DNA of 64,000 nucleotides from the NCBI RefSeq assembly GCF_002877365.1, contig NZ_MCWZ01000299.1, positions 62,001 through 126,000 of the forward strand, read 5' to 3'. The position numbers and the translations under genes are program-made. How positions within the stretch are numbered: position 1 is the stretch's first letter; the number at the start of each line of letters is the position of its first letter. The stretch is from Vibrio sp. 10N.261.55.A7 (GTDB taxonomy: Bacteria > Pseudomonadota > Gammaproteobacteria > Enterobacterales > Vibrionaceae). Below, piece after piece: positions 1 to 10,020 of the stretch. The notes beneath the pieces were generated by a model. The model worked only from the letters and a program-made list of their open reading frames with translations, was not told the DNA's origin and made no database searches.

Positions 1-226
1 AGAGAACTTCTTCTTCTGCAGTTAATAGTGGTGAGAAACCAATTTCGCCTAAATACAGTTGAGTGGCGTCTAAGCTTTTGCTTGAAACGTCAGTGTCTTC
101 AGTGGCGACTGATTTTGCTTTAGCGGTTGTTTTTTTGGCTGGTTGTTTCTTAGGTTTAACGGCTTCCTTCGCGTTAGTGCCTAAATCAAACTCTTCAATT
201 TTCGTTGCTGCATTGCTGATACCCAT
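1..226 (-). CDS. rpoS: RNA polymerase sigma factor RpoS, N-terminal part (cut by window edge)
   Basis: Stationary-phase and general stress sigma factor. Only the first 75 or so codons are present; the gene continues to the left of the window. The start ATG (224-226 on the plus strand) has a strong GGGGAGG about four bases upstream. The segment [20 protein letters not shown] is the conserved sigma region 1.2 start of RpoS. It lies directly downstream of nlpD, its usual neighbour; in E. coli the main rpoS promoter lies inside nlpD, so transcription from within nlpD is likely here too. Odd point: residues about 20-38 are rich in lysine and alanine ([14 protein letters not shown]), whereas region 1.1 of many gammaproteobacterial RpoS proteins is acidic. 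Confidence 0.93.
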   Translation of the reverse strand, partial: MGISNAATKIEEFDLGTNAKEAVKPKKQPAKKTTAKAKSVATEDTDVSSKSLDATQLYLGEIGFSPLLTAEEEVL

Positions 227-296
227 ACTGCCTCCCCCTGGCGAGCTAGCAAGACATTACTACTTCTTAATGTCGCTAAATTACCCTTAAGTAAAA

Positions 297-1172
297 TTAC
301 GGCAAGTAGCGGTTTGGATTCACTGACTTACCTTGATAGCGAATTTCAAAATGTAATCTTACGCTGCTGGTCCCTGAACTGCCCATTGTTGCTATTTTTT
401 GACCTGCTTTTACATTCTGTCCTTCTTGTACAAGCAACCGATCATTATGAGCGTATGCACTGAGGTAATTATCGTTATGTTTTACAATCACTAGATTGCC
501 GTAACCTCTTAACGCATTGCCCGAATAAACAACGGTTCCTCCTGCTGTAGAAACGATGGATTGACCTCGCTGTCCTGCAATATCAATGCCTTTATTTCCT
601 TGTTCTCCAGCAGAAAACTTCTTAATTACCCTCCCTTTTGTTGGCCAAATCCAGCTGTTTACGTTGTTATTTTTAGGCTTTGCTGTGGCAGCTGGCTTGT
701 TAACATTTTGTTTACTTGTTGATTTAACATACTCCTTTGATTTTGATTGATCAACCTTCTTAGGGGGATCTTTTTGTACGACTTTAGTTTTACTGGGAGA
801 GTTGGTTGAATTAGAGTTTTTACTTGTTTTACTGGGAGTTGTAGCCGCAACTGCGCCAGCCCCCGTACCACCGAATGCGGGCGCAACATAGTTTCTACGC
901 CATAAGTTTAGTTTCTGTCCTGGATGAATCGTATACGGGGGAGTGAGGCTGTTATACCGAATTATTTCTTTTACATCCTTGTCCGTTATATAGGAGATAA
1001 AGTACAGAGTATCGCCTTTTTTGACTTCATAGAAACTGCCTCGGTAGCTACCACGAGAAACATCATTGTAATTTTTGTTAAGCCCAGAAACCGGAGCAGG
1101 GGAACTTGCAGTACACCCCACGAGGATACTGACAACAACTATTGCAACTAGGGTTCTAGGTAGCTTGAACAT
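297..1172 (-). CDS. nlpD: Murein hydrolase activator NlpD (lipoprotein, LysM + M23)
   Basis: Outer-membrane lipoprotein that activates the amidase AmiC during septal peptidoglycan splitting. Signal peptide with lipobox LVGC; the lipidated residue would be Cys20. A LysM peptidoglycan-binding module covers about residues 48-91, followed by a Ser/Thr/Lys/Asn-rich linker (about 95-175), then an M23/LytM domain (about 187-287). The LytM site looks degenerate: the segment that should carry the first zinc ligand reads GNKGIDIAG, without the histidine, although LHFEIR near the end is kept. This fits a regulator rather than an active peptidase, as in the NlpD family. It starts two bases after pcm ends, so it is in the same operon. 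Confidence 0.95.
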   Translation of the reverse strand: MFKLPRTLVAIVVVSILVGCTASSPAPVSGLNKNYNDVSRGSYRGSFYEVKKGDTLYFISYITDKDVKEIIRYNSLTPPYTIHPGQKLNLWRRNYVAPAFGGTGAGAVAATTPSKTSKNSNSTNSPSKTKVVQKDPPKKVDQSKSKEYVKSTSKQNVNKPAATAKPKNNNVNSWIWPTKGRVIKKFSAGEQGNKGIDIAGQRGQSIVSTAGGTVVYSGNALRGYGNLVIVKHNDNYLSAYAHNDRLLVQEGQNVKAGQKIATMGSSGTSSVRLHFEIRYQGKSVNPNRYLP

Positions 1173-1174
1173 GG

Positions 1175-1801
1175 CTAAGCAAGATCACCTGCAACTAACG
1201 GAACAAAACGAACCATTTCAATAGTCTCAGATTGGAACTCTCCATTTACACGAGTGATCTTAATGAGTGTTTGTTCTTCGTCACCCACCGGTATTATCAT
1301 TCTTCCACCTTCCGCTAATTGATCCAGCAACGCCTGTGGAATACTCTCTGCCGCTGCGGTCACTATTATGGCGTCAAACGGGGCTTTGTTTAACCACCCC
1401 TTCCAACCGTCTCCATGTTTGGTTGAGACATTATATATGTCCAGTTGCTTCAAACGCCTCTTAGCATCCCATTGCAATGCCTTGATTCTTTCTATGGAGT
1501 TTACATGATCGACTAACTGGGCTAATACTGCGGTTTGGTAACCAGAACCTGTACCGACTTCCAATACATTCGACTGACGATCCAAGTTCAGCAGCTCTGT
1601 CATCTTTGCCACGATGTAAGGCTGAGAGATCGTTTGCCCCTGCCCTATTGGCAAAGCATTATTGTCGTAGGCTTGGTGCACCATCGCTTGGGACACAAAG
1701 CTTTCGCGAGGCAGGTTTCGAATAGCTTGTAAAACTTGTGGGTCTTGAATACCACTCGCGACAAGAAACTCTATCAGCTTGTCTGCATGTGGGTTGATCA
1801 T
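1175..1801 (-). CDS. pcm: Protein-L-isoaspartate O-methyltransferase
   Basis: Cytosolic repair enzyme that methylates L-isoaspartyl residues formed by protein ageing, using S-adenosylmethionine, so that they can return to L-aspartate. 208 residues, the normal length. SAM-binding motif [12 protein letters not shown] sits at residues 80-90, and the substrate loop IGQGQTIS at 52-59 matches the PIMT family. The start overlaps the surE stop in an ATGA arrangement, pointing to translational coupling. The surE-pcm-nlpD-rpoS order is a conserved stationary-phase survival cluster. Confidence 0.96.
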   Translation of the reverse strand: MINPHADKLIEFLVASGIQDPQVLQAIRNLPRESFVSQAMVHQAYDNNALPIGQGQTISQPYIVAKMTELLNLDRQSNVLEVGTGSGYQTAVLAQLVDHVNSIERIKALQWDAKRRLKQLDIYNVSTKHGDGWKGWLNKAPFDAIIVTAAAESIPQALLDQLAEGGRMIIPVGDEEQTLIKITRVNGEFQSETIEMVRFVPLVAGDLA

Positions 1802-2559
1802 AGTTTTTCTTCCTTAAACCAGTTTTCCATTGCTCGTAAAGATTCATGAGCCGTCAGATCCACTTGTAGTGGTGTGACAGACACATACCCTTTATCAATC
1901 GCATAAAAATCAGTGCCTTCACCAGCATCTTGCTCTTTTCCTGGAGGACCTAACCAAAAAATATCATGTCCACGAGGATCTTTCTGCTTGATCATATTCT
2001 CAGCGTGATGACGGGCACCTAAACGCGTAACTTTTACCGTTAACTCATCCAAATCATCTTTGTCTGGAATATTCACGTTAAGCAATCGATTCGTCGGGAT
2101 TGGTTTCGCCATATGCTGCTCAACGACTTGTCTTGCCACTTGAGCCGCAACGTCAAAATTCACTTTTCCAACCAATGAAAAAGCGATCGACTGCACCCCA
2201 AGAAAGTGCCCCTCCATTGCCGCAGCAACAGTCCCAGAATAAAGAACATCATCGCCAAGGTTTGCGCCGTGATTGATGCCGGAGAGAACAAGGTCGGGAA
2301 AATCATCCTTCATCAATTCATTAAGTGCAAAGTGTACACAGTCAGTGGGCGTTCCCTGAACAGAGTAAACCGAAGGAGCAATTTCATTGACCCTTAGCGG
2401 CTGCTCTAGCGTTAACGAATTAGACGCGCCCGAGCGGTTTCTGTCTGGGGCAACAATAATGATCTCAGCGATCTCTTTTAAGGCATTAGCCAAGGCATGA
2501 ATACCTTGGGCATGCACGCCGTCATCATTACTCAATAGTATTTTTAGCTTTGGGGTCAT
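1798..2559 (-). CDS. surE: 5'/3'-nucleotidase SurE
   Basis: Metal-dependent nucleoside monophosphatase (survival protein E) acting on 5' and 3' nucleotides. The metal-binding start LSNDDG is at residues 9-14, and [10 protein letters not shown] and [10 protein letters not shown] carry the other metal and phosphate contacts. I place the start at the ATG ending at 2559 ([14 protein letters not shown], 253 residues) because AAGG lies eight bases upstream and SurE proteins begin just before LSNDDG. An in-frame TTG at 2586 would overlap truD by 17 bases and is less likely. It overlaps pcm by 4 bases. Confidence 0.95.
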   Translation of the reverse strand: MTPKLKILLSNDDGVHAQGIHALANALKEIAEIIIVAPDRNRSGASNSLTLEQPLRVNEIAPSVYSVQGTPTDCVHFALNELMKDDFPDLVLSGINHGANLGDDVLYSGTVAAAMEGHFLGVQSIAFSLVGKVNFDVAAQVARQVVEQHMAKPIPTNRLLNVNIPDKDDLDELTVKVTRLGARHHAENMIKQKDPRGHDIFWLGPPGKEQDAGEGTDFYAIDKGYVSVTPLQVDLTAHESLRAMENWFKEEKL

Positions 2560-2569
2560 GTTCGATGCC

Positions 2570-3610
2570 TTAATATACGCGCTCAACGATTTCTTCTTCT
2601 ATCAGCTCTCTAACAATTGAAGTCGCAAAGCTTCCCGCGTCTAAAGAAAACGTTAATGTCACTTGATCATCACTTTGTGACCATGAAAGATCTTTCGGTT
2701 TTAATAGAACCGCGCGGCGATCATGACGCATTCTGTTTCCACGAATAAGTGCCATTAAGTCAGGCTCATCATCAAGATGGGGTTGCTCTAATAAGAGTGC
2801 GTCAGCCTGAGTCGGTAACGCATTATCACCCGCCATTGCGGCTGTGATGCTAACCTCTTGATGGGCTAATGCTTCTCTCAATGAGTTAAGGTTTTCTTCA
2901 TCAACAATCGTTGTCTCTCTTCCTTCAACAACGTCTCCAACTAACAGGCTGTCAAATACTCCCTGCTCTAATCGGGCAGACACGATCCGATTGAAGATCC
3001 AAGAGCGAGCAGAAGAAAGATACAAGCTGCGCTTATTCTGATTGCGAGTTCTCACGTTCTCTCGTCCCCATCGACGAGCTTCATCAAGGTTGTTTCCTTG
3101 GTTACCAAATCGCTGACTACCAAAATAGTTCGGTACGCCGTTAATGGCGAGCTTTTCAATGCGTGCAACAACGTCTTGAACATCAGTAACCTCTGACAGA
3201 GTTATCTCGAAATCATTTCCGGCAAGATCGCCTGGGCGAAGTTTTTTGTTATGACGAGTGATGTCAAGAATTTCAATGCTCGGATATTGCGCCAAAAACG
3301 GCCCAAAGTCTGGAGTTTCACCTTTTGGCAAATGGACGCTTAGCCATTGCTCTGTGACAGCGTGCCTGTCTTTCAACCCCGCCCAACTCACATCCTTAGT
3401 TTTCACCTTGCACGCTTTAGCCAGTTCATTGGCAACAAAGGAAGTGTTTTCACCGGTTTTACGAATTCGAATCATGAGGTGCTCACCTGCCCCAGCAAAT
3501 TCATAGCCTAAATCTTCACTCACTTTGAAGTGTTCAGCCTTGGCCTTGAGTTTTGCTTTTGCGGTGGGTTTTCCGTAAAGGTAATGAAACTGAGATAAAA
3601 CATCTGACAT
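2570..3610 (-). CDS. truD: tRNA pseudouridine(13) synthase TruD
   Basis: Converts U13 in the D arm of tRNA(Glu) to pseudouridine. 346 residues, typical for the family. The hallmark motif GLKDRHA contains the predicted catalytic Asp81, and NYFGSQRFG further on is the second family signature. It stands between ispF and surE in the conserved cluster. It is separated from ispF by 142 bases in which I see no clear terminator, so co-transcription with ispD-ispF is possible. Confidence 0.96.
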   Translation of the reverse strand: MSDVLSQFHYLYGKPTAKAKLKAKAEHFKVSEDLGYEFAGAGEHLMIRIRKTGENTSFVANELAKACKVKTKDVSWAGLKDRHAVTEQWLSVHLPKGETPDFGPFLAQYPSIEILDITRHNKKLRPGDLAGNDFEITLSEVTDVQDVVARIEKLAINGVPNYFGSQRFGNQGNNLDEARRWGRENVRTRNQNKRSLYLSSARSWIFNRIVSARLEQGVFDSLLVGDVVEGRETTIVDEENLNSLREALAHQEVSITAAMAGDNALPTQADALLLEQPHLDDEPDLMALIRGNRMRHDRRAVLLKPKDLSWSQSDDQVTLTFSLDAGSFATSIVRELIEEEIVERVY

Positions 3611-3752
3611 AATGGTATACCGTCACAAGGTGACTCTAAAATTGAATAGAAAAGGTTAAAATTTCACTTATCTCGACAATGTCGTTTTTAGTCTTTTTAA
3701 CAGTCTAGTTAACGCTCTGATTTTTGATACGTTATCCTTCTTGTAAAGAACA

Positions 3753-4226
3753 TTATTTTTTGAACAATAAAACGACCGCTTCACTGGCAATGCCTTCTTT
3801 ACGCCCGGTAAAACCAAGACGTTCAGTCGTCGTTGCTTTTACATTGACATTACTAAGATCGGTTTCAAGATCCTCAGCAATCGCCGCGCACATAGCATCG
3901 ATATACGGGGCCATTTTAGGAGCTTGAGCCATGATCGTGACGTCGGCATTTCCTAATACGTAGCCCTGCTCTTTCACTCGGCGATACACATCTTTTAGCA
4001 GTTCACGGCTGTCTGCCCCTTTCCATTTATCATCGGTATCAGGGAAATGACGACCGATATCTCCGGCAGCAATGGCGCCCAATAATGCATCGGTGAGAGC
4101 ATGAAGTGCGACATCGCCATCTGAGTGCGCGACCAATCCTTGTTCATAAGGGATCGCCACGCCACCTATGATAACAGGCCCTTGACCGCCAAATTTATGA
4201 ACATCAAAACCATGACCAATGCGCAT
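3753..4226 (-). CDS. ispF: 2-C-methyl-D-erythritol 2,4-cyclodiphosphate synthase
   Basis: Fifth step of the MEP isoprenoid pathway: cyclises CDP-methylerythritol 2-phosphate with release of CMP. 157 residues. Zinc ligands Asp8, His10 and His42 are visible in GFDVHKF and [16 protein letters not shown] (33-39) and [11 protein letters not shown] near the end are family signatures. Its start is two bases after the ispD stop, so IspD and IspF, which catalyse nearby steps, are made from one transcript. Confidence 0.97.
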   Translation of the reverse strand: MRIGHGFDVHKFGGQGPVIIGGVAIPYEQGLVAHSDGDVALHALTDALLGAIAAGDIGRHFPDTDDKWKGADSRELLKDVYRRVKEQGYVLGNADVTIMAQAPKMAPYIDAMCAAIAEDLETDLSNVNVKATTTERLGFTGRKEGIASEAVVLLFKK

Positions 4227-4228
4227 GA

Positions 4229-4951
4229 CTAACTTTCCTTATTTCGATTTAGGTAGAACTCAGCAAGTGCAAGATCTTCCGGCTGAGTTATTTTTATATT
4301 ATCTGAGCGACCATTGACCAGCGCAGGCGATAAGCCCAATCGCTCCATCGCTGACGCTTCATCGGTAATGACCGCATTTTCTTCTAACGCTTGATTCAAT
4401 GCATGATTTAGCGATTGAGTTGGAAACATTTGAGGCGTGAGAGCATGCCATAATGCCGTACGATCAACCGTCACGGAGATGTTTTGTTGTTCATCTGAAC
4501 GCTTCATAGTATCGCGTACAGGGCACGCTAATATTGCCCCAACATCCTGCACCAATGCGGTATCAATTAGCTTATCGATATCGCTAAGCTGAACGCATGG
4601 CCTTGCTGCATCGTGAACCAATGCCCATGATGACAACGTATTCTCTTCTACGTATTGAAGAGCGGACAACACCGAATCAGCACGCTCTTTTCCCCCGGAG
4701 ACACGAATGACATTCGCTTGTTTAGCGATAGACAGCGTTGGGAAATATGGATCACCTTCGCTAACAGCGATAACAACTTGGTCTATTTTGGGGTGAGATA
4801 ATAGTAAAGCAACGGTGTGCTCTAGAATTGTCTTATCATTTATTGATAGATACTGCTTAGGACGATCGGCTTTCATTCTGCTACCCACACCAGCGGCAGG
4901 CACGATCGCGATGATCTCTTGTTGAGATTCTTTCGAATTTTTTATTGGCAT
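4229..4951 (-). CDS. ispD: 2-C-methyl-D-erythritol 4-phosphate cytidylyltransferase
   Basis: Third step of the MEP pathway: transfers CMP from CTP to methylerythritol 4-phosphate. The nucleotide-binding signature PAAGVGSRM (residues 18-26) followed by PKQYL (31-35) and the later VHDAARPC are diagnostic. I choose the ATG ending at 4951 (240 residues), because the longer frame back to 4996 would run 44 bases into ftsB. The chosen start lies one base after the ftsB stop. This ftsB-ispD-ispF order is standard in gammaproteobacteria. Confidence 0.95.
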   Translation of the reverse strand: MPIKNSKESQQEIIAIVPAAGVGSRMKADRPKQYLSINDKTILEHTVALLLSHPKIDQVVIAVSEGDPYFPTLSIAKQANVIRVSGGKERADSVLSALQYVEENTLSSWALVHDAARPCVQLSDIDKLIDTALVQDVGAILACPVRDTMKRSDEQQNISVTVDRTALWHALTPQMFPTQSLNHALNQALEENAVITDEASAMERLGLSPALVNGRSDNIKITQPEDLALAEFYLNRNKES

Positions 4952-4952
4952 T

Positions 4953-5234
4953 CTACTGTGATTCCTCTCCAACCAATCGGTAGAACGTTTCGCCATCTTT
5001 TACCATTCCAAGCTCGTGTCTTGCTCGTTCTTCAATTGCGTCTAGCCCTTGGCGTAAGTCATCAATCTCAGCAAACATTTCTGCATTTCGAGCTCGAAGA
5101 TTGTCGTTGACTTGATGCTGAGCTTGAATATCACTATTGACCAAATTGAATTCAATTATGCCGTTTTTCCCGAACCACAATGTGTACTGCAGCCAGCCAA
5201 ACAGAAGCGTTAATGTCAAAACAAAGATTCGCAT
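4953..5234 (-). CDS. ftsB: Cell division protein FtsB
   Basis: Small bitopic divisome protein that forms the FtsQ-FtsL-FtsB complex linking early and late division proteins. 93 residues from the ATG ending at 5234: a single membrane helix at about residues 3-20, then a periplasmic coiled coil (about 28-65). The longer open frame back to 5354 adds 40 residues that do not look like FtsB. It is the first gene of the rightmost operon segment, divided from uppP by a terminator and about 120 bases that should hold its promoter. Confidence 0.94.
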   Translation of the reverse strand: MRIFVLTLTLLFGWLQYTLWFGKNGIIEFNLVNSDIQAQHQVNDNLRARNAEMFAEIDDLRQGLDAIEERARHELGMVKDGETFYRLVGEESQ

Positions 5235-5360
5235 AATCGTAACGTAATAATAAAGAGAAAGGCTAAAGAACTCATATATATCACAATGCGGCTTTTCAAG
5301 CGAGATAGAGGAAGTAAGGAAAGAGTAAGAAATGGCGCATGACTGCAGCGTCATTTTGAT

Positions 5361-5392
5361 AAAAAGAAGGGCTAACTTTATCGTTAGCCCTT
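5361..5392 (-). terminator. Rho-independent terminator after uppP
   Basis: Ten-base perfect stem AAGGGCTAAC / GTTAGCCCTT around a six-base loop (5367-5392). Read on the minus strand it is followed by CTTTTTAT, the expected U-rich tail, so it ends transcripts coming from uppP. Confidence 0.85.
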
Positions 5393-5419
5393 TATATCCA
5401 TAATCACTAAAAAGGACTC

Positions 5420-6223
5420 TTAGTTAAGCAGCAAGAAAGCAAAGAGCCCACCACCAAGAATTAAGCGATAAATAACAAAGGGAGTCATACCCATTCTAGA
5501 AATAAGTTTTAAGAACAAGTAAATACAGATATACGCGCTAATGAATGACGTGATAACGCCCGTTGCTAACACGCCCAGTTGAACCGGTTCTCCACTCGCC
5601 ACCAATTTCAATCCTAAGTAACCACCAGCGAGCAAAATGATAGGAATCGACATCAAAAACGAAAAGCGCGCTGCCGCTTCACGAGTAAAACCTAAATACA
5701 GTGCCGCGGTTATCGTAGCGCCAGAGCGAGATGTACCAGGGATCATGGCCATAGCTTGAGCCAAACCGATGAATACTGATTTTTTCCAATCCGCCTGATA
5801 TTCATCATTCATCAATTCTGCATTCTTATCGACGTACCAAAGTAGCAGGCCGAAAACGATGGTCGTTGTTGCAATGACCCAAGCGCTGCGCAGGTAAATT
5901 TCGATAATATCTTTCATGAAAAGACCAAAAACACAGGCAGGAATCGTCGCCAATAGGATCATCCATGCAAGCTTTGATTCTTTGCTGCGTTCGCCTTTAA
6001 AAATGGAGCCAAAGAAGGAGCTTAAAAGAGTCACGACTTCTTTTCTAAAGTAGATGATAACAGCCGCTAACGTTCCCACGTGAACAGCGACATCAAACGC
6101 CAAGCCTTGATCTTCCCAGCCTAACACTGCAGAAGGTAAGATAAGGTGAGCAGAGCTCGAAATAGGTAAAAATTCCGTTAAACCCTGAATCAAGGCAAGG
6201 ATGAATGCTTCTATATAACTCAT
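5420..6223 (-). CDS. uppP: Undecaprenyl-diphosphatase UppP (BacA)
   Basis: Inner-membrane phosphatase that recycles undecaprenyl diphosphate to the monophosphate carrier for peptidoglycan and other surface polymers; excess confers bacitracin resistance. 267 residues, very hydrophobic with about eight membrane segments. Signature motifs [15 protein letters not shown] (13-27) and PGTSRSGAT (162-170) are intact. I use the ATG ending at 6223; a longer frame to 6250 would overlap folK by 11 bases. It is last in the folB-folK-uppP group and has its own terminator. Confidence 0.95.
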   Translation of the reverse strand: MSYIEAFILALIQGLTEFLPISSSAHLILPSAVLGWEDQGLAFDVAVHVGTLAAVIIYFRKEVVTLLSSFFGSIFKGERSKESKLAWMILLATIPACVFGLFMKDIIEIYLRSAWVIATTTIVFGLLLWYVDKNAELMNDEYQADWKKSVFIGLAQAMAMIPGTSRSGATITAALYLGFTREAAARFSFLMSIPIILLAGGYLGLKLVASGEPVQLGVLATGVITSFISAYICIYLFLKLISRMGMTPFVIYRLILGGGLFAFLLLN

Positions 6224-6239
6224 TAAATTCTCGTTAATA

Positions 6240-6728
6240 CTATAAATCAAACCAAGGTTCGATACGGGTTAAAGACCCTAATCCAGTCGACTGGCTCCAC
6301 ACTTGCTGGACCGTTCTTCCATCTGAAGGGATCACTAAATCAGGACAAAGCTCATAAAGCGGTTGAATCACAAAGGGATACTTGAAAATATCACTTCTTG
6401 GTAATTGAGGGTCACTTGAGCGAACTTCAGTACCAAACAAGATGACATCAAGATCTAACGTTCTATCTTGATACTTCTCAGCGAACTCTGAGCGCCCCCA
6501 GCGAACTTCTATACTACGCAGCAATTGTGAAAACTCGGTTAATGTTGAACTTGTTTTCATCTCGATGACAAGATTATAAAACGAGTCACTACTAAAACCG
6601 ACGGGGTCGCACTCATAAATCGTCGATAGTTTTAGGTTTTCTCCTAAATGAGAGAGCTCTTTCACCGCCGCTTCAACGTGCTTCTGTTTTTCTACATTCG
6701 TTCCTACACCAATGTAAACGGTGATCAT
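6240..6728 (-). CDS. folK: 2-amino-4-hydroxy-6-hydroxymethyldihydropteridine diphosphokinase
   Basis: HPPK of folate synthesis: moves diphosphate from ATP to 6-hydroxymethyl-dihydropterin. 162 residues. The motif [12 protein letters not shown] (88-99) supplies the two magnesium-binding aspartates (92 and 94), and RWGR at about 76-79 is part of the ATP loop. Its ATG overlaps the folB stop by four bases. FolB makes the substrate of FolK, so the coupling is functional. Many bacteria carry a second FolK near panB; this one belongs to the folB-linked type. Confidence 0.94.
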   Translation of the reverse strand: MITVYIGVGTNVEKQKHVEAAVKELSHLGENLKLSTIYECDPVGFSSDSFYNLVIEMKTSSTLTEFSQLLRSIEVRWGRSEFAEKYQDRTLDLDVILFGTEVRSSDPQLPRSDIFKYPFVIQPLYELCPDLVIPSDGRTVQQVWSQSTGLGSLTRIEPWFDL

Positions 6729-7078
6729 TGAGCGCCTCTTTCAATGATCACACCAACCCCTTTTGCTTGCGCCACAGCACCAGGCTTGGTTAAACGGATC
6801 TTGACCCAAGGCACACCAAATCGAGTCATAATGATCTCAGCAACTTCCTCAGCAACACGCTCAACCAGTAAGAATCGACCTTGCTCGATGTGTTTTAGAA
6901 CCGCCTGACTGACTTCAAAGTAATCCAGAGCATCGGCTACATCATCACTTTTACCCGCAGGCTGATTGTTATGACCCATTTCAATATCTAGAACCAGCTT
7001 CTGTTTGATCTCTTGCTCCCAATCATAAACACCAATGGTTGTGATCACTTCGAGCTGTTCTATAAATACTTTATCCAT
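6725..7078 (-). CDS. folB: Dihydroneopterin aldolase
   Basis: Cleaves 7,8-dihydroneopterin to 6-hydroxymethyl-dihydropterin and glycolaldehyde in folate synthesis. 117 residues from the ATG ending at 7078; the longer frame to 7123 is not needed. LVERVAE (71-77) supplies the conserved substrate-binding glutamate and RLTKPGAV (95-102) the catalytic lysine (Lys98). It overlaps folK by four bases and is transcribed away from plsY. Confidence 0.94.
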   Translation of the reverse strand: MDKVFIEQLEVITTIGVYDWEQEIKQKLVLDIEMGHNNQPAGKSDDVADALDYFEVSQAVLKHIEQGRFLLVERVAEEVAEIIMTRFGVPWVKIRLTKPGAVAQAKGVGVIIERGAQ

Positions 7079-7371
7079 GATGGAGATTGTCCTTTGTAGA
7101 GGTCGGATACCCAAACGGGTCAAAAAAAATTACTATCTAACGGTTCCATCTCACCAACTTAGCAAAGTGCCAGTAGTGTGATGAAATGAATCGCGATATG
7201 ATAGCAAGTACTAGCTATTAGAGCATCTGTTTCATAACGTGCTCATTTCACACTATTTATCTTTACGTTCATGTGGCTAATTAAACCATTACCCATAACG
7301 GAGAGGTGAGTTATTTAGGCATAAAAACCACTAGCTTGAAGACGAAAAGACTTCTATACGAGTAACGCATC
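7079..7371. promoter_or_regulatory. Divergent intergenic region folB / plsY
   Basis: 293 bases between divergent genes that must carry promoters for both folB and plsY. I see no convincing consensus promoter, large repeat or gene. A short GAGAGGTGAG at about 7301-7310 resembles a ribosome binding site but no sizeable frame follows it. Confidence 0.4.
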
Positions 7372-7983
7372 ATGAGCCCACTTGTTCTCACATTGATCAT
7401 ATCAGCCTATTTACTTGGCTCGATCTCAAGTGCGGTACTGATCTGTCGTGTATTGCGTCTACCAGACCCCCGCAATATCGGTTCCCAAAACCCCGGTGCA
7501 ACCAATGTGCTAAGAATTGGCGGCAAAAAAGCGGCGATTGCTGTTTTGCTGTGCGATATGCTGAAAGGGACAATTCCAGTGTGGGGTGGCTACTTTCTTA
7601 ATATCGACTCTTTTCTTTTAGGTGTCGTTGCCATTGCGGCGTGTCTCGGTCATATGTACCCAATCTTTTTCCACTTTAAAGGCGGCAAAGGAGTCGCGAC
7701 GGCATTAGGGGCTATAGCGCCCATTGGTCTAGGGCTAACAAGCATCATCGTCTTTACATGGCTTGTTGTCGCGATTGTATTTCGCTACTCATCTCTTGCT
7801 GCGCTCGTGAGTGTTCTTCTTGCTCCTTTTTATACGTGGCTGATCAAACCGCAATATACCCTGCCAGTTGCCATGCTTTGTTGCTTGATTGTCTTTCGTC
7901 ATACCCAAAACATAAGACGCTTGCTTGAAGGAACGGAACCCAAAGTGGGTGAGAAAAAACGTGGATTAAAAAAGGCCTCATAA
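7372..7983 (+). CDS. plsY: Acyl-phosphate:glycerol-3-phosphate acyltransferase PlsY
   Basis: Integral membrane acyltransferase that uses acyl-phosphate (made by PlsX) to form lysophosphatidic acid, the first step of membrane phospholipid synthesis. 203 residues, five or so membrane helices. The three conserved cytosolic motifs are present: [11 protein letters not shown] near the start, GSQNPGATN and [12 protein letters not shown]. It is convergent with tsaD, and the stop codon itself lies in a hairpin that could serve as terminator. Confidence 0.95.
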   Translation: MSPLVLTLIISAYLLGSISSAVLICRVLRLPDPRNIGSQNPGATNVLRIGGKKAAIAVLLCDMLKGTIPVWGGYFLNIDSFLLGVVAIAACLGHMYPIFFHFKGGKGVATALGAIAPIGLGLTSIIVFTWLVVAIVFRYSSLAALVSVLLAPFYTWLIKPQYTLPVAMLCCLIVFRHTQNIRRLLEGTEPKVGEKKRGLKKAS

Positions 7984-7998
7984 CGAGACCTTTATTTC
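7971..7998 (+). terminator. Probable terminator at the end of plsY
   Basis: AGGCCTC (7973-7979) pairs with GAGACCT (7985-7991) with one mismatch, followed by TTATTT. The stop codon is in the loop. Short and imperfect, so only probable. Confidence 0.5.
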
Positions 7999-8042
7999 AA
8001 TATTCCAGATTCAATAACAACGTTACTGATGAATTCTAAAAG

Positions 8043-9059
8043 CTAGTTGATCGGCTCAAGTTGATCGATCGGCCAGCGTGGCTTCGCTTGTACTGAAAGA
8101 TCACTCGTCTCACCATTTTTAAGACGTTGCATTCCTGCATAAGCAATCATTGCACCGTTATCGGTACAAAATTCAGTGCGGGGATAATACACCTCGCCAC
8201 CAACTTTCTTAGCCAGCTCACCTAGGGAAACGCGAAGCTGTGTATTCGCGCTCACACCACCGGCAATCACAATGCGCTTCATACCTGTTTGCGCCAATGC
8301 TCGCTTACATTTAATCACTAGCGTGTCACAAACGGCTTCTTGAAAAGCATAAGCAATATCAGCACGAGTCTGATCATCATTATCATTCGCGGCTATAGTA
8401 TTGGCCGTAAATGTTTTCAAACCAGAAAAGCTCATATCTAGCCCAGGCCTATCCGTCATTGGGCGAGGAAATTTAAAACGTCCTGGCGTGCCATTTTCAG
8501 CCAGCTTAGCCAGCAATGGGCCACCTGGGTAATCCAGCCCCATCAACTTAGCCGTTTTATCAAACGCTTCACCGGCTGCGTCATCCACCGACTCACCAAG
8601 AATCTTGTACTCACCAACACCGTGAACTTCAACCATCATGCTGTGCCCACCTGAGACAAGTACAGCAACAAAAGGAAACGGTGGCGGGTTGTCTTCTAGC
8701 ATAGGAGCAAGCAAGTGGCCTTCCATATGATGAACCGCAACGGCAGGAACGCCCCACGCGTAAGCAATACTGCGACCTATCGTCGCGCCAACCAAAAGAG
8801 CACCCACTAAACCCGGGCCAGCAGTATACGCAATGCCATCAATGTCCTTAGAGGTTAATTTAGCCTCTTTGAGCGCTGCTTTTATTAGTGGGATGGTTTT
8901 TTTTACATGATCACGAGAAGCGAGTTCAGGAACCACACCACCGTAATCAGCATGCAGCTTTACTTGACTGTATAGTTGATGGCTCAACAAGCCTTTTTCA
9001 TCGTCATAAATCGCTATCCCCGTTTCATCACACGAGGTTTCAATACCAATAATGCGCAT
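8043..9059 (-). CDS. tsaD: tRNA N6-adenosine threonylcarbamoyltransferase TsaD
   Basis: Catalytic subunit of the TsaBDE complex that transfers the threonylcarbamoyl group to A37 of ANN-decoding tRNAs (t6A). 338 residues. The metal-binding pair His111 and His115 lies in VHHMEGH (109-115), and the ASKHA nucleotide-binding loop [10 protein letters not shown] is at 5-14. [12 protein letters not shown] near the C-terminus completes the family pattern. It is transcribed divergently from the rpsU operon, a classic gammaproteobacterial arrangement. Confidence 0.96.
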   Translation of the reverse strand: MRIIGIETSCDETGIAIYDDEKGLLSHQLYSQVKLHADYGGVVPELASRDHVKKTIPLIKAALKEAKLTSKDIDGIAYTAGPGLVGALLVGATIGRSIAYAWGVPAVAVHHMEGHLLAPMLEDNPPPFPFVAVLVSGGHSMMVEVHGVGEYKILGESVDDAAGEAFDKTAKLMGLDYPGGPLLAKLAENGTPGRFKFPRPMTDRPGLDMSFSGLKTFTANTIAANDNDDQTRADIAYAFQEAVCDTLVIKCKRALAQTGMKRIVIAGGVSANTQLRVSLGELAKKVGGEVYYPRTEFCTDNGAMIAYAGMQRLKNGETSDLSVQAKPRWPIDQLEPIN

Positions 9060-9316
9060 ATTTTTCTCTGTATGCTTTTATCTATAGTAGGAATTTGCGG
9101 CAATCTTACCCTGCCTTGGCTTAGCAAACAAATTTTGTACAGACAATAATCGATAAAAGGCTTTACAAAGCCAAGGTGATCGGATTAAAATTCCGCACCA
9201 TTTTTGATCAAGCTGGTTTAAGACCGAACGTTAATGAGAGTTAGCTCGATGGGTAACTTCTCTGATTCGGCTACGAGAAACCAGCGATAATGAATAACCC
9301 CTGAGGTGAAAGGCAT
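9060..9316. promoter_or_regulatory. Divergent intergenic region tsaD / rpsU
   Basis: 257 bases expected to hold the tsaD promoter and the main promoters of the macromolecular-synthesis operon. I looked for a LexA box (CTG-N10-CAG), as is found at this spot in E. coli, and did not see a good match. The rpsU ribosome binding site GAGGTGAAAGG lies immediately before its ATG. Confidence 0.5.
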
Positions 9317-9532
9317 ATGCCAATAGTTAAAGTACGTGAAAACGAACCGTTCGACGTTGCACTACGTCGTTTCAAGCGCTCTTGTGAAAAAGCAGGTATC
9401 CTTTCTGAAGTGCGTCGTCGCGAGCACTATGAAAAACCAACTACAGTTCGCAAACGCGCTAAAGCAGCAGCTCAAAAGCGTCACGCTAAGAAGCTAGCTC
9501 GCGAAAACGCTCGTCGCGTTCGCCTGTACTAA
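9317..9532 (+). CDS. rpsU: 30S ribosomal protein S21
   Basis: Small-subunit ribosomal protein needed for initiation on native messages. 71 residues, the universal length, with the conserved start [20 protein letters not shown] and a strongly basic C-terminal half. First gene of the macromolecular-synthesis operon, which links ribosome, primase and sigma-70 production. Confidence 0.98.
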   Translation: MPIVKVRENEPFDVALRRFKRSCEKAGILSEVRRREHYEKPTTVRKRAKAAAQKRHAKKLARENARRVRLY

Positions 9533-9557
9533 TAACTTAATCCATAAGGACTGAGTT

Positions 9558-10001
9558 ATGGCTCTTATTGAACAACTCAAAGAAGAGCAGAAATTAGCGA
9601 TGAAAGCCAAGGACAAACCGCGCCTTGGCACTATTCGTTTAGCCTTATCAGCAATTAAGCAACGTGAAGTCGACGAGCGGATTACTCTGAACGACGACGA
9701 CATTACTGCGATTCTGGTAAAAATGGTTAAGCAACGTCGCGATTCTGTCGCTCAATTTGAAACAGCAGGTCGTCAAGATCTTGCTGATAATGAGAAAACT
9801 GAAATCACAGTGCTAGAGGAATTTATGCCTCAACCGCTTACTGAAGATGAAGTCGTTGCCTTGATTACAAGCGCAATTGAAGAATCTGGTGCTGCGGGCA
9901 TGCAAGACATGGGCAAAGTGATGGGCGTTTTAAAACCTCAGATTCAAGGGCGTGCAGATATGGGTAAAGTCAGTGGTTTAGTTCGCTCTAAACTCGCTTA
10001 A
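9558..10001 (+). CDS. yqeY: GatB/YqeY domain protein
   Basis: 147-residue YqeY family protein: helical, resembling the C-terminal tRNA-binding tail of the GatB amidotransferase subunit. The exact role is not settled; a contribution to aminoacyl-tRNA or amidotransferase function is inferred only from the fold. Features: an Arg/Lys-rich N-terminal helix, the conserved VVKMVKQRRDS-like stretch (here ILVKMVKQRRDS) and a C-terminal MGKVMGVLKPQ motif. It sits between rpsU and dnaG, 25 bases after rpsU, whereas E. coli has no gene at this place. This insertion is, as I recall it, usual in vibrios. Confidence 0.88.
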   Translation: MALIEQLKEEQKLAMKAKDKPRLGTIRLALSAIKQREVDERITLNDDDITAILVKMVKQRRDSVAQFETAGRQDLADNEKTEITVLEEFMPQPLTEDEVVALITSAIEESGAAGMQDMGKVMGVLKPQIQGRADMGKVSGLVRSKLA

Positions 10002-10020
10002 ATACTCAGATCAAATTGCA

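Noticed and set aside
63-290. 75-codon plus-strand frame at the left edge
   Set aside because: Antisense to the start of rpoS and its leader; rpoS is clear on the other strand.
2557-2586. Longer surE start at a TTG (2586)
   Set aside because: Overlaps truD by 17 bases and lacks SurE-like N-terminal residues; the ATG at 2559 has a ribosome binding site.
9060-9316. LexA box upstream of rpsU, as in E. coli
   Set aside because: No CTG-N10-CAG match; the nearest, at about 9110, fails the second half.
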